Made by a program: the position numbers and the translations under genes. Positions 1 to 6,434 of a stretch of 7,899 nt of DNA are shown piece by piece. The DNA is from a bacterium (GTDB lineage Bacteria; SZUA-79; Acidulodesulfobacterales; Acidulodesulfobacteraceae): contig JAJYJN010000048.1 in assembly GCA_021789455.1 (NCBI GenBank), forward strand, positions 1-7,899, in the 5' to 3' direction. Position 1 is the stretch's first letter. Each line of letters begins with the position of its first letter. Under the pieces are notes generated by a model. The model was not told where the DNA came from. It ran no database searches and saw nothing but the letters and a program-made list of their open reading frames with translations.

Positions 1-135
1 AAGGTCAACTTTATTGTCGTTGTCGTCCAGCAAAGCGACGCCGTTCCAGTTAAGGACTGAAGTTATTTTTTTATGTCCCGAACGCTCAAAAACGCTTAAA
101 TCTAATTTTGAACCGATTTTGTCTATAATTTTCAT
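1..135 (-). CDS. Unidentified protein, N-terminal 45 residues (runs off left edge)
   Basis: A reading frame opens at the ATG at 135-133 and stays open for 45 codons to the window edge. Its start overlaps the nuoD stop in an ATGA arrangement (4-base overlap), and a GGAG-containing Shine-Dalgarno-like sequence lies just upstream inside the nuoD 3' end. Both features support a real, translationally coupled gene in the nuo operon. The protein begins MKIIDKIGSKLDLSVFERSG and continues with a polar, Asp/Asn-rich stretch. It shows no transmembrane segment, no cysteine and no nucleotide-binding motif in the visible part. After nuoABCD one expects nuoE, nuoF, nuoG or nuoH. The visible residues do not resemble the hydrophobic start of NuoH or the ferredoxin-like start of NuoG, so I do not assign a subunit. 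It may be an accessory or divergent complex I protein. Confidence 0.72.
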   Translation of the reverse strand, partial: MKIIDKIGSKLDLSVFERSGHKKITSVLNWNGVALLDDNDNKVDL

Positions 136-1331
136 CTGTCAACTTCTCCGAGCAATATGTCTATGCTCCCCATGACGGCTATTAAATCGGCCACCAGATG
201 TCCCTTAACCATTATATTTAAAGCGCTTATATTGCAGAACGACGGCGGCCTGACCCTCATCCTGTACGGAAAAGCCGAACCGTCCGATATTATATAAAAG
301 CCTAATTCTCCCCTGGGATTTTCTATGGAAACGTAAGCCTCTCCTTTAGGAGGTTTTATGCCTTCCATTCCGTATTTAAAAAGAGAAATCATACCTTCCA
401 TCGTCGTTAACGCCCTCTTCTTGGGCGGTATAACATACAGGGGGTATTCGTCGTAGCTTAAATATTCTCCCTCGGGAACATTCTCTACCGCCTGCGAAAT
501 TATTTTAAGGCTCTGGCGCATTTCTTCGATTCTGACTAAATACCTGTCGTAAACGTCTCCGGTTTCTCCCGTCGGTATTTCAAAATCGAAATCTTCGTAA
601 GACGAATAAGGATTTGCTTTTCTGACGTCGTATTTTATCCCGCTTCCCCTGAGAGACGGTCCGGTTAATGCGAAATTTATAGCATCTTCGGCAGAAATTA
701 TTCCTAAATTTTTAGTCCTTTCCAGCCATATTTTATTTTTTGTAAGCAGGGCTTCATATTCGGAGATTTTTTCCGGAAAAATTTTAATAAAACTTCTTGT
801 TTTATCGAAAAAATCTTTATGCGCGTCCATTGCAAGACCGCCTACGCGGTAAAAGGAGGGGGTCATCCTCGCGCCCGTAACCGTTTCTATTATATCCAGT
901 ATTAACTCTCTTTCGCGGAAACAGTATAAAAACTCCGTCAAAGCGCCAAGGTCCACGGCGTGCGTCGCAAGCCATACCAGATGGGAACTTATCCTCGTTA
1001 ACTCGGCAAGAATAACTCTGACATATTCGGCTCTTTTGGGAGCCTTAACTCCGCAGAGTTTTTCCACCGCAAGTATATAACCGAGATTATTGGATGCTCC
1101 GGAAACGTAATCCATCCTGTCTGTAATGGTTTCCGCCTGATGATACGTCCTGAACTCCGCATATTTTTCCATGCTGGTATGCAGGTAGCCTATTATAGGC
1201 TCTGCATTGACGACGGTTTCTCCGTCCAACTTGACTAAAACTCTCAGAACGCCGTGAGTGGCGGGATGGGACGGCCCGATATTTAATGCAAATTTGTCTG
1301 TTTCAATAAGAAAATCTTTATATTCGAACAT
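132..1331 (-). CDS. nuoD: NADH-quinone oxidoreductase subunit D (complex I 49 kDa subunit)
   Basis: NuoD is a peripheral-arm subunit of respiratory complex I. With NuoB it forms the quinone-binding cavity where electrons from the last Fe-S cluster reach ubiquinone or menaquinone. The 399-residue length is normal for a stand-alone NuoD, so there is no NuoCD fusion. Residues 19-27 are the family motif GPSHPATHG. Residues 50-78 carry LHTSMEKYAEFRTYHQAETI followed by DRMDYVSG. By homology to the mitochondrial 49 kDa subunit, His26 and Tyr75 are the quinone head-group contacts, and both are present. The C-terminus has the conserved RVRPPSF segment (358-364) and ends GSIDILLGEVDR. The ATG at 1331 is the first start after an in-frame TAA just upstream. 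No good Shine-Dalgarno precedes it, so translation may depend on coupling to nuoC, 23 bases upstream. Its stop overlaps the start of the next gene by 4 bases. Confidence 0.98.
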   Translation of the reverse strand: MFEYKDFLIETDKFALNIGPSHPATHGVLRVLVKLDGETVVNAEPIIGYLHTSMEKYAEFRTYHQAETITDRMDYVSGASNNLGYILAVEKLCGVKAPKRAEYVRVILAELTRISSHLVWLATHAVDLGALTEFLYCFRERELILDIIETVTGARMTPSFYRVGGLAMDAHKDFFDKTRSFIKIFPEKISEYEALLTKNKIWLERTKNLGIISAEDAINFALTGPSLRGSGIKYDVRKANPYSSYEDFDFEIPTGETGDVYDRYLVRIEEMRQSLKIISQAVENVPEGEYLSYDEYPLYVIPPKKRALTTMEGMISLFKYGMEGIKPPKGEAYVSIENPRGELGFYIISDGSAFPYRMRVRPPSFCNISALNIMVKGHLVADLIAVMGSIDILLGEVDR

Positions 1332-1354
1332 CGATTAAGTTGTTATTATTATTG

Positions 1355-1870
1355 TTAAATTTTTTCAGGCTCGATATATCCCGGAGCATCCATTTTAATT
1401 TCTTCGGGTTCGGGTCTTTTTCTCAAGGGATAATCTTTAAGAAGAGGATATCCGTCCCAGTCGTCGGGGTTTAATATTCTTTTTAAATCCGGGTGGTTTT
1501 TAAATTTAAGTCCGAACATATCATACACTTCTCTTTCAAACCAGTTTGCGGAATTATAAACCGAAGTCAAACTGGGATATTCCGTTTCGTCCGCTTTGCT
1601 GTTAACTTTAATAAAAACCCTGAAATTATTTTTTATCGAGTAGAAATTATAAATTACTTCTATTCTTTCGGGTCTTCTAGGATAATCTGCGGCAAATAAA
1701 TCCGACAGCATATCGAACTCTAATCTTGAATCCGTTTTTAAAAATAGGGCGAGTTCGAGCAGGTCTTCTTTTTTAATCTGTATATGCACGTCGCCTTTAA
1801 TGTTATCGGCAGAAACAATCGCTTTGGGCTTAGATTCTTTTATAACCGTTAACGCAAACATTACATCCAT
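1355..1870 (-). CDS. nuoC: NADH-quinone oxidoreductase subunit C (complex I 30 kDa subunit)
   Basis: NuoC is the 30 kDa subunit of the complex I peripheral arm; it packs against NuoD and NuoB and carries no cofactor. The family signature is clear at residues 110-148: WFEREVYDMFGL, then NHPDLKRILNPDDW, then GYPLLKDYPLRKRPEP. The canonical GHPLRKDYP is slightly altered here (His to Tyr, Arg to Leu). At 171 residues it is a compact free-standing NuoC. The start is not fully certain: the ATG at 1870 (protein MDVMFAL) and an in-frame ATG at 1861 (MFALTVI) are both possible, neither has a clear Shine-Dalgarno, and an in-frame TAA lies 15 bases before 1870. It sits 53 bases after nuoB and 23 bases before nuoD, in the standard nuoABCD order. 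Confidence 0.97.
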   Translation of the reverse strand: MDVMFALTVIKESKPKAIVSADNIKGDVHIQIKKEDLLELALFLKTDSRLEFDMLSDLFAADYPRRPERIEVIYNFYSIKNNFRVFIKVNSKADETEYPSLTSVYNSANWFEREVYDMFGLKFKNHPDLKRILNPDDWDGYPLLKDYPLRKRPEPEEIKMDAPGYIEPEKI

Positions 1871-1923
1871 ATCGTCGAAATTAATTTAGTTTAATACGTA
1901 TTGTTATATATATTTTATTATAT

Positions 1924-2418
1924 TTACTTTATGATTTTAGGAGGTTCTTCGTGTTTAAGCGTCCCTTTCTCTATCTTTTCCTGAAGTTTCGTTATTCCGT
2001 AAATCAGGGCTTCAGGTCTCGGAGGACAACCGGGGATATAAACATCTACCGGAATTATTCTATCTACGCCCTGGACTATGCTGTAAACGTTAAATAATCC
2101 TCCCGACGATGCGCAGTCGCCCATAGCTATTACCCACTTCGGATTGGGCATCTGGTCGTAAATCCTTTTAACCATAGGCGCCATTTTATACGAAACCCTG
2201 CCCGATACTATAATTAAATCGGCCTGCCTTGGGCTGGACCTGAATATTAATCCTAATCTGTCGAAATCGTATCTTGAAGAGGCGACGGTCATCATTTCGA
2301 TAGCGCAGCATGCCAAGCCGAAAGTTGCCGGCCAAATAGACCACTTCCTGCCCCAGGAAACTATTTTATCCAATGAAGCCGTAATGATATTATCGCCTAA
2401 ATGTTCTTCTATTCCCAT
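1924..2418 (-). CDS. nuoB: NADH-quinone oxidoreductase subunit B (carries Fe-S cluster N2)
   Basis: NuoB (PSST subunit) holds the [4Fe-4S] cluster N2, the direct electron donor to quinone in complex I. All four ligands are visible: the tandem Cys37-Cys38 in [10 protein letters not shown], Cys102 in GDCASSGG and Cys131 in PGCPPRPE. The 164-residue length is normal, and no residue expected for cluster binding is missing. The ATG at 2418 lies inside the end of nuoA (10-base overlap). It is preceded by an AAGGGGG Shine-Dalgarno at 2426-2432, 7 bases away within nuoA, so the two genes are probably translationally coupled. The C-terminal tail (about 150-164) is Lys/Glu/Pro-rich and variable in the family. 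Confidence 0.98.
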   Translation of the reverse strand: MGIEEHLGDNIITASLDKIVSWGRKWSIWPATFGLACCAIEMMTVASSRYDFDRLGLIFRSSPRQADLIIVSGRVSYKMAPMVKRIYDQMPNPKWVIAMGDCASSGGLFNVYSIVQGVDRIIPVDVYIPGCPPRPEALIYGITKLQEKIEKGTLKHEEPPKIIK

Positions 2419-2762
2419 TTCAGCGCCCCCTTAAGCCAGACATACATTAAACCTAAAACTAATATTATAATAAAAAAGAACATTTCGATGAAACCTAAAA
2501 AACCTAATTTAGAAAAAATTACCGCCCATGGAAACAAAAAAAGAGATTCTATATCGAAGAGCAGAAAAAAAATGGCTATAAGATAAAATTTAATATCGAA
2601 TCTTACATGAGGCTCTCCGGTAGGCTCAACTCCGCATTCATAAGCCTTTAATTTGCCGGATTCAAAAGTTTTTTTCCCTATGAAATTAGAGGCTATAATA
2701 GTAAATACGGCAAATAAAATTGCTATAGCAAGCATTATAAGAATAGGCAGAAACGAATTCAA
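2409..2762 (-). CDS. nuoA: NADH-quinone oxidoreductase subunit A (membrane subunit, TTG start)
   Basis: NuoA (ND3) is a small membrane subunit of complex I at the junction between the peripheral and membrane arms. The 117 residues contain three hydrophobic helices at about 5-27, 58-80 and 88-110. The loop after helix 1 has the family motif YECG (41-44). The stretch from residue 55 reads [18 protein letters not shown] and contains the conserved acidic pair Asp70 and Glu72, which correspond to functionally important residues of E. coli NuoA. The start is TTG at 2762-2760, chosen because AAGGAG lies 5 bases upstream and the resulting N-terminus matches the family. It is the first gene of the nuo cluster, behind a 119-base gap containing a long palindrome and a candidate promoter. 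It overlaps nuoB by 10 bases. Confidence 0.97.
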   Translation of the reverse strand: MNSFLPILIMLAIAILFAVFTIIASNFIGKKTFESGKLKAYECGVEPTGEPHVRFDIKFYLIAIFFLLFDIESLFLFPWAVIFSKLGFLGFIEMFFFIIILVLGLMYVWLKGALKWE

Positions 2763-2767
2763 AGAAA

Positions 2768-2773
2768 CTCCTT
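2768..2773 (-). promoter_or_regulatory. Shine-Dalgarno deciding the nuoA TTG start
   Basis: The minus strand reads AAGGAG here, five bases before TTG. This strong ribosome binding site is the main reason to accept TTG at 2762 rather than the internal ATG at residue 10, which would remove part of the first transmembrane helix. Confidence 0.85.
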
Positions 2774-2786
2774 CAATTTTTATAAT

Positions 2787-2833
2787 TGTATCATATGGTA
2801 TATTTTATACTATAAAATATACCATATGATACA
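2787..2833. repeat. Perfect 47-bp palindrome (23-bp arms, 1-base centre) upstream of nuoA
   Basis: The left arm (2787-2809) reads TGTATCATATGG and then TATATTTTATA. The right arm (2811-2833) is its exact reverse complement over all 23 bases, with the single base C2810 at the centre. Flanking bases 2786 and 2834 do not pair, so the symmetry ends sharply. The arms are very AT-rich. No U-tract follows the hairpin on either strand, which argues against a normal intrinsic terminator. It lies in the pepA-nuoA gap, 24 bases from the nuoA TTG, and overlaps a candidate promoter. It could be an operator for a dimeric or tetrameric regulator, a 5' leader RNA hairpin, or a small repeated extragenic element. 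The sequence alone does not decide. Confidence 0.9.
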
Positions 2834-2844
2834 GGTTTAATCAA
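2816..2844 (-). promoter_or_regulatory. Candidate sigma-70-type promoter for nuoABCD
   Basis: On the minus strand, TTGATT (2844-2839, 4 of 6 to TTGACA) is followed by a 17-base spacer and TATATT (2821-2816, 5 of 6 to TATAAT). Transcription would start near 2808-2810, at the centre of the palindrome, leaving a leader of about 46-48 bases with the AAGGAG site. An AT-rich background makes such matches easy to find by chance, so this is a candidate only. The optimal spacer and the position before a new functional gene block support it. Confidence 0.4.
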
Positions 2845-2881
2845 AAAAAATATAGCCCAAAAATCGCGATTAAAGCGGCCG

Positions 2882-4438
2882 CTAAATCTTATGCTGAATT
2901 AAGTAGTAGAGCAAAGTTCTGGTTCCTACCCCGGTGCCTCCCTTAGGGTTATAAGCGAAGCCCGTTTTTGTAAAAGCCGGGCCGGCTATGTCTATATGGC
3001 ACCATTTAATTTGAGCCGGCACGAATTCTTCGAGAAACATTCCCGCCGTAATAGCCCCGCCGTATCTGTTTCCAACGTTTTTTAAATCCGCTATGGGACT
3101 TAAAAGCTTTTCTTTCATATTATCGTCGAAAGGCAGCTCCCACATTCTTTCGCCTGAAATACGGCTTACCGATATAATATTATTTATCAAATCCTCATCG
3201 TTGCCCATAACGCCGGAAGTATATTCTCCGAGCGCAATCACGCATGCGCCGGTTAGAGTCGCAAGGTCTATTATTTCATCTACTCCCAGATTGGAAGCAA
3301 AGGTTAAAGCATCGGCAAGGGTCAGCCTGCCTTCGGCGTCGGTATTTTCTATCTCGATAGTTTTTCCGTTAAGCGCTTTAACCACGTCGTCCGGTCTCTG
3401 CGCTCCGCCGTCCGGCATATTTTCGCATGCGGCTATAATGCCGTGAACCTCTAAATTTATATCGAAATCTTTAATGTATTTCATTATTCCGAGAACTGCG
3501 CAAGCTCCGGATTTATCCGATTTCATTGTAGTCATAAAATCCGCCGGCTTTAAAGAAAGTCCTCCGCTGTCGAAAGTTATACCCTTGCCGACAATCGCAA
3601 TCTTTTTATTTTTTTTATTTTTTGATTTATCCTTAGGTTTATAAACCAAATGAATAAACCTTGGAGGGTTTTTTGACCCCTGAGCTACTCCATAAAAAGC
3701 GTTCATTCCTCTTTTTACTATTTCTTTTTCATTAAATATTTCGCATTCTATATTTTTTCCCGCGGATATTTCTTTTGCGACGCCGGCTAAATATTCGGGA
3801 GTAACGACGTTCCCCGGCTCGTTGACTATATCGCGCGCAAAATTAGCCGCAAGGGAAGTTTTTTTACCGAAATCAAAACCTTCTTCGGCGGAGTTTTTTA
3901 TAACTTTGGTTATAGTCGAGGAGTTACAGTTAAAATAGATGCTTATAATTTCCGGATAAATAATTTTACCGGCATGTTTTCCTTTTTCCTTAGCAAGGTA
4001 TTTTTTAAATTCATACAGGCCTAATTCCGCTCCTTCGGCAATAGAGGCGGATAAATAGAATATGCCGTTTTTCGTATAATATTCTTTAGGCAGTCCGGGA
4101 ATTATAAAAATTACGTCTTTGATTTTATTTGTCCTGGCTATCCTGGAAGAACCCGATATGAAATTTCTGAGAGAATCGTAATCGAATTTATCTTTCTTGC
4201 CTAATCCGTAAATCAATGAATAAAAAGGGGATTCGATAATTATATTTTTCCCTTTTTTTGCCTTAAAATCCAGTTGTTTTATTCTTTTATAAATAAAATC
4301 GAATTCTTTAAGATTTTCGTTTTGGAGAAAACTATTTTCTTCGTTTTGAAAAACTCCGAAAACAAAAATACGGTCAAATTCTTTTGTCTTCTTTTCTTTT
4401 AAAATTTTGCCTATAGAATCTATTACTTTAAAATTCAA
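2882..4438 (-). CDS. pepA: Leucyl aminopeptidase, M17 family cytosol aminopeptidase (TTG start)
   Basis: This is a two-metal (Zn/Mn) cytosolic aminopeptidase that removes N-terminal residues, leucine preferentially, from peptides during protein turnover. The M17 signature NTDAEGRLTL is at residues 365-374. Expected metal ligands are Lys285 and Asp290 (in VGKGITFDSGG), Asp308 (in MKSDKSGA), and Asp367 and Glu369. The catalytic residues Lys297 and Arg371 are also present. Residues 1-180 form the variable N-terminal domain; the catalytic domain begins near ARDIVNEPGNVVTPEYLA (201-218). The 518 residues are slightly longer than E. coli PepA (503). Residues 268-279 are a lysine-rich linker encoded by an A-rich tract but the frame is intact. 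The start is TTG at 4438, 8 bases after GGGAGG. It follows acs by 44 bases and is probably co-transcribed. E. coli PepA also binds DNA in XerCD recombination and carAB control; nothing here shows that role. Confidence 0.97.
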   Translation of the reverse strand: MNFKVIDSIGKILKEKKTKEFDRIFVFGVFQNEENSFLQNENLKEFDFIYKRIKQLDFKAKKGKNIIIESPFYSLIYGLGKKDKFDYDSLRNFISGSSRIARTNKIKDVIFIIPGLPKEYYTKNGIFYLSASIAEGAELGLYEFKKYLAKEKGKHAGKIIYPEIISIYFNCNSSTITKVIKNSAEEGFDFGKKTSLAANFARDIVNEPGNVVTPEYLAGVAKEISAGKNIECEIFNEKEIVKRGMNAFYGVAQGSKNPPRFIHLVYKPKDKSKNKKNKKIAIVGKGITFDSGGLSLKPADFMTTMKSDKSGACAVLGIMKYIKDFDINLEVHGIIAACENMPDGGAQRPDDVVKALNGKTIEIENTDAEGRLTLADALTFASNLGVDEIIDLATLTGACVIALGEYTSGVMGNDEDLINNIISVSRISGERMWELPFDDNMKEKLLSPIADLKNVGNRYGGAITAGMFLEEFVPAQIKWCHIDIAGPAFTKTGFAYNPKGGTGVGTRTLLYYLIQHKI

Positions 4439-4446
4439 GTTTTAAT

Positions 4447-4452
4447 CCTCCC
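4447..4452 (-). promoter_or_regulatory. Shine-Dalgarno deciding the pepA TTG start
   Basis: The minus strand reads GGGAGG, 8 bases before TTG at 4438, in the short acs-pepA gap. The next in-frame ATG is at residue 245, inside the catalytic domain, so TTG is well supported. Confidence 0.82.
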
Positions 4453-4482
4453 GATTAAGTTTATTATATTCCATTTTGCTAT

Positions 4483-6417
4483 TTAATCTTCTTCTATAGT
4501 CGATAAATCGCCTTCGTCTATGCCCATTTCCCTGGCCTTCAAAACTCTTCTCATAATCTTTCCGCTTCTGGTTTTAGGAAGAGAATCGACAAATTCTATT
4601 TCATCGGGTTTTGCGATAGGTCCCAGGGTTTTCCCCACATTTGCTTTAATATCGTCCGATAGGGCATCGCTTTTCTCGACATTAGGCTTTAAAACTACGA
4701 AGGCTTTAATGGAATTACCCTTAATGTCGTGCGGCTTTCCTATAACTGCGGATTCGGCTACGGATTCATGAGTTATTATAGCGCTTTCTATCTCTGCCGT
4801 TCCCAGCCTGTATCCTGAAACCTTTATCACGTCGTCTATTCTGCCCATAACGTAAAAATATCCGTCTTCATCGCGCTTTGCGGTGTCGCCGGCAAGATAT
4901 ACCCCGTTAAATTTCGAGAAATAAGTTTCTTTATATCTGTTTTCATCCTTATAAATAGTTCTCATCATGGCGGGCCAGGGCTTCTTGACTACAAGATAGC
5001 CTCCCTTTCCCGCTTTCACGCTTTTGCCGTTTTCGTCGAATATATCCGCGTCTATCCCGAAAAAAGGTTTTCCGCACGAACCCGGTTTCAAAGACATTGT
5101 AGGAACGGGAGTTATCAAAAACATCCCCGATTCCGTCTGCCACCACGTGTCCATTATAGGGCATCTTTCCTTGCCGATATGCTTGTAATACCAGCGCCAG
5201 ACTTCGGGATTTATAGGCTCGCCTACGCTTCCCAATATTTTAAGAGAGCTGAGATTGTGCCTGTTGGGCCAGTTTTCGCCGAATCTCATAATGCCTCTTA
5301 CTGCCGTAGGAGAGGTATAAAAAATATTTACGGCATGTTTTTCGACTATTCTCCACCATCTGTCCGGATAAGGATAGTAGGGCGAACCTTCGACCATAAG
5401 AGTCGTCGCCCCGTTAATTAAAGGTCCGTATATAATATATGAATGGCCGGTTATCCAGCCCGGATCCGCCGCGCACCAATAAGTATCGTTGTCTTTTATG
5501 TTAAAAACATACTTCGACGTTATATACGTTCCCACGGAATATCCTCCGTGAACATGAAGAATGCCTTTCGGCTTGCCGGTAGTTCCCGACGTGTAAAGTA
5601 TGAAAAGAGGGTCCTCCGAATCGAGTTCTTCGGTTTTTAAATACGGATTTGCTATGGGCAGTTTCATAAGCTCGTCGTAATAAAAATCTCTCGACGTATC
5701 CATGGCAACTTCTTTGCCGGTTCTCTTAACTACTATTACGGTTTGAACCACCGGAGCTTTAGTAACCGCTTCATCGGCTATTTTTTTAAGTTCTACGACC
5801 TTTCCGCCCCTGAAAGCGCCGTCGGCGGTAATAAGGAGTTTGCTCTGCGCATCGAGTATTCTGTCTTTCAGCGCCAGAGCCGAAAACCCTGCATACACGA
5901 CGCTGTGTATTGCGCCTATCTTTGCGCATGCGAGCATACTTATCGCAATTTCCGGTATGTTAGGAAGATATATGGTAACCGTATCCCCTTTTTTAATTCC
6001 GAAACTCTTTAGAACGTTTGCAAACTTATTGACCTCTTTATATAAAGAAAAATAAGTATAAACTCTTTCGCTGCCGTCCTCTCCCTCCCAGATTATGGCA
6101 AGCTTGTTTTTGCGGAACGTCGTAATATGCCTGTCTAAGGCGTTATGGACGATATTAGTTTTTCCGCCCGTGAACCATTTATAAAAAGGCGGATTGGACG
6201 AGTCCAGAACATCGTCCCATCGCTTAAACCAGTCTAACTGTTTTGCCGTTTCGTCCCAGAATTTTTCGTTTTCGTTTATAGAATATCCGTAAAGCCTTTC
6301 ATAATCGTCCACATAGCTGTTTTTTACCGTTTCCTTCGAAGGGGTATATATGTCTTTTATATTTGCCAAGCTGTCGAAAGTCGATTTGCGTGAAGCCGGC
6401 GTCTCGCGATTTTCCAA
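4483..6417 (-). CDS. acs: Acetyl-CoA synthetase, AMP-forming (acetate-CoA ligase)
   Basis: Acs makes acetyl-CoA from acetate, ATP and CoA through an acetyl-AMP intermediate in the cytosol, feeding acetate into central metabolism. The ANL-superfamily motifs are all present: the phosphate-binding loop YTSGTTGKPKG (275-285), DTWWQTESG (423-431) and GRIDDVIKVSGYRLGTAEIE (525-544) with hinge Asp528. The C-terminal PKTRSGK motif places the catalytic, acetylation-sensitive lysine at Lys620. The second Trp of WWQTE (Trp426) corresponds to the residue that limits the acyl pocket of Salmonella Acs to acetate, which favours acetate over longer acids. The 644-residue length is normal. Start is TTG at 6417, behind AGGAGG with 8-base spacing. 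Acs begins 17 bases after the chemoreceptor stop and is followed by pepA, suggesting one transcript. A propionyl-CoA synthetase is a less likely alternative. Confidence 0.96.
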   Translation of the reverse strand: MENRETPASRKSTFDSLANIKDIYTPSKETVKNSYVDDYERLYGYSINENEKFWDETAKQLDWFKRWDDVLDSSNPPFYKWFTGGKTNIVHNALDRHITTFRKNKLAIIWEGEDGSERVYTYFSLYKEVNKFANVLKSFGIKKGDTVTIYLPNIPEIAISMLACAKIGAIHSVVYAGFSALALKDRILDAQSKLLITADGAFRGGKVVELKKIADEAVTKAPVVQTVIVVKRTGKEVAMDTSRDFYYDELMKLPIANPYLKTEELDSEDPLFILYTSGTTGKPKGILHVHGGYSVGTYITSKYVFNIKDNDTYWCAADPGWITGHSYIIYGPLINGATTLMVEGSPYYPYPDRWWRIVEKHAVNIFYTSPTAVRGIMRFGENWPNRHNLSSLKILGSVGEPINPEVWRWYYKHIGKERCPIMDTWWQTESGMFLITPVPTMSLKPGSCGKPFFGIDADIFDENGKSVKAGKGGYLVVKKPWPAMMRTIYKDENRYKETYFSKFNGVYLAGDTAKRDEDGYFYVMGRIDDVIKVSGYRLGTAEIESAIITHESVAESAVIGKPHDIKGNSIKAFVVLKPNVEKSDALSDDIKANVGKTLGPIAKPDEIEFVDSLPKTRSGKIMRRVLKAREMGIDEGDLSTIEED

Positions 6418-6425
6418 TTAATCCG

Positions 6426-6431
6426 CCTCCT
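6426..6431 (-). promoter_or_regulatory. Shine-Dalgarno deciding the acs TTG start
   Basis: AGGAGG on the minus strand lies 8 bases before TTG at 6417, within the 17-base gap after the chemoreceptor stop. It is a near-consensus site and supports the TTG start. The next in-frame ATG is at residue 161, well inside the adenylation domain. Confidence 0.85.
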
Positions 6432-6434
6432 TTT

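Noticed and set aside
1493..1699. Plus-strand open frame of 68 codons
   Set aside because: It lies entirely inside nuoC on the opposite strand, has no ribosome site of note and no recognisable motif; it is an antisense shadow.
2401..2586. Plus-strand lysine-rich open frame of 61 codons
   Set aside because: It is antisense to nuoA and the nuoB start; the lysine richness simply mirrors the Phe/Leu/Ile codons of the NuoA membrane helices.
2787..2833. Palindrome as an ordinary intrinsic terminator for pepA
   Set aside because: The stem is nearly all A/T and no U-tract follows it on either strand; the run of T on the minus strand comes before the hairpin, not after.
2862..2883. Two short palindromes, AATCGCGATT and AGCGGCCGCT, at the end of pepA
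   Set aside because: They are 10-bp self-complementary words without loop or spacing typical of a terminator or operator; one overlaps the pepA stop codon. I see no function to claim.
3093..3446. Plus-strand open frame of 117 codons
   Set aside because: It is antisense to the conserved catalytic domain of pepA, and its low-complexity Ser/Ala/Pro composition is typical of a shadow frame.
3602..3637. A-rich tract in pepA as a programmed or accidental frameshift site
   Set aside because: The reading frame continues intact across it with conserved motifs in the same frame on both sides; it only encodes a Lys/Asn-rich linker.
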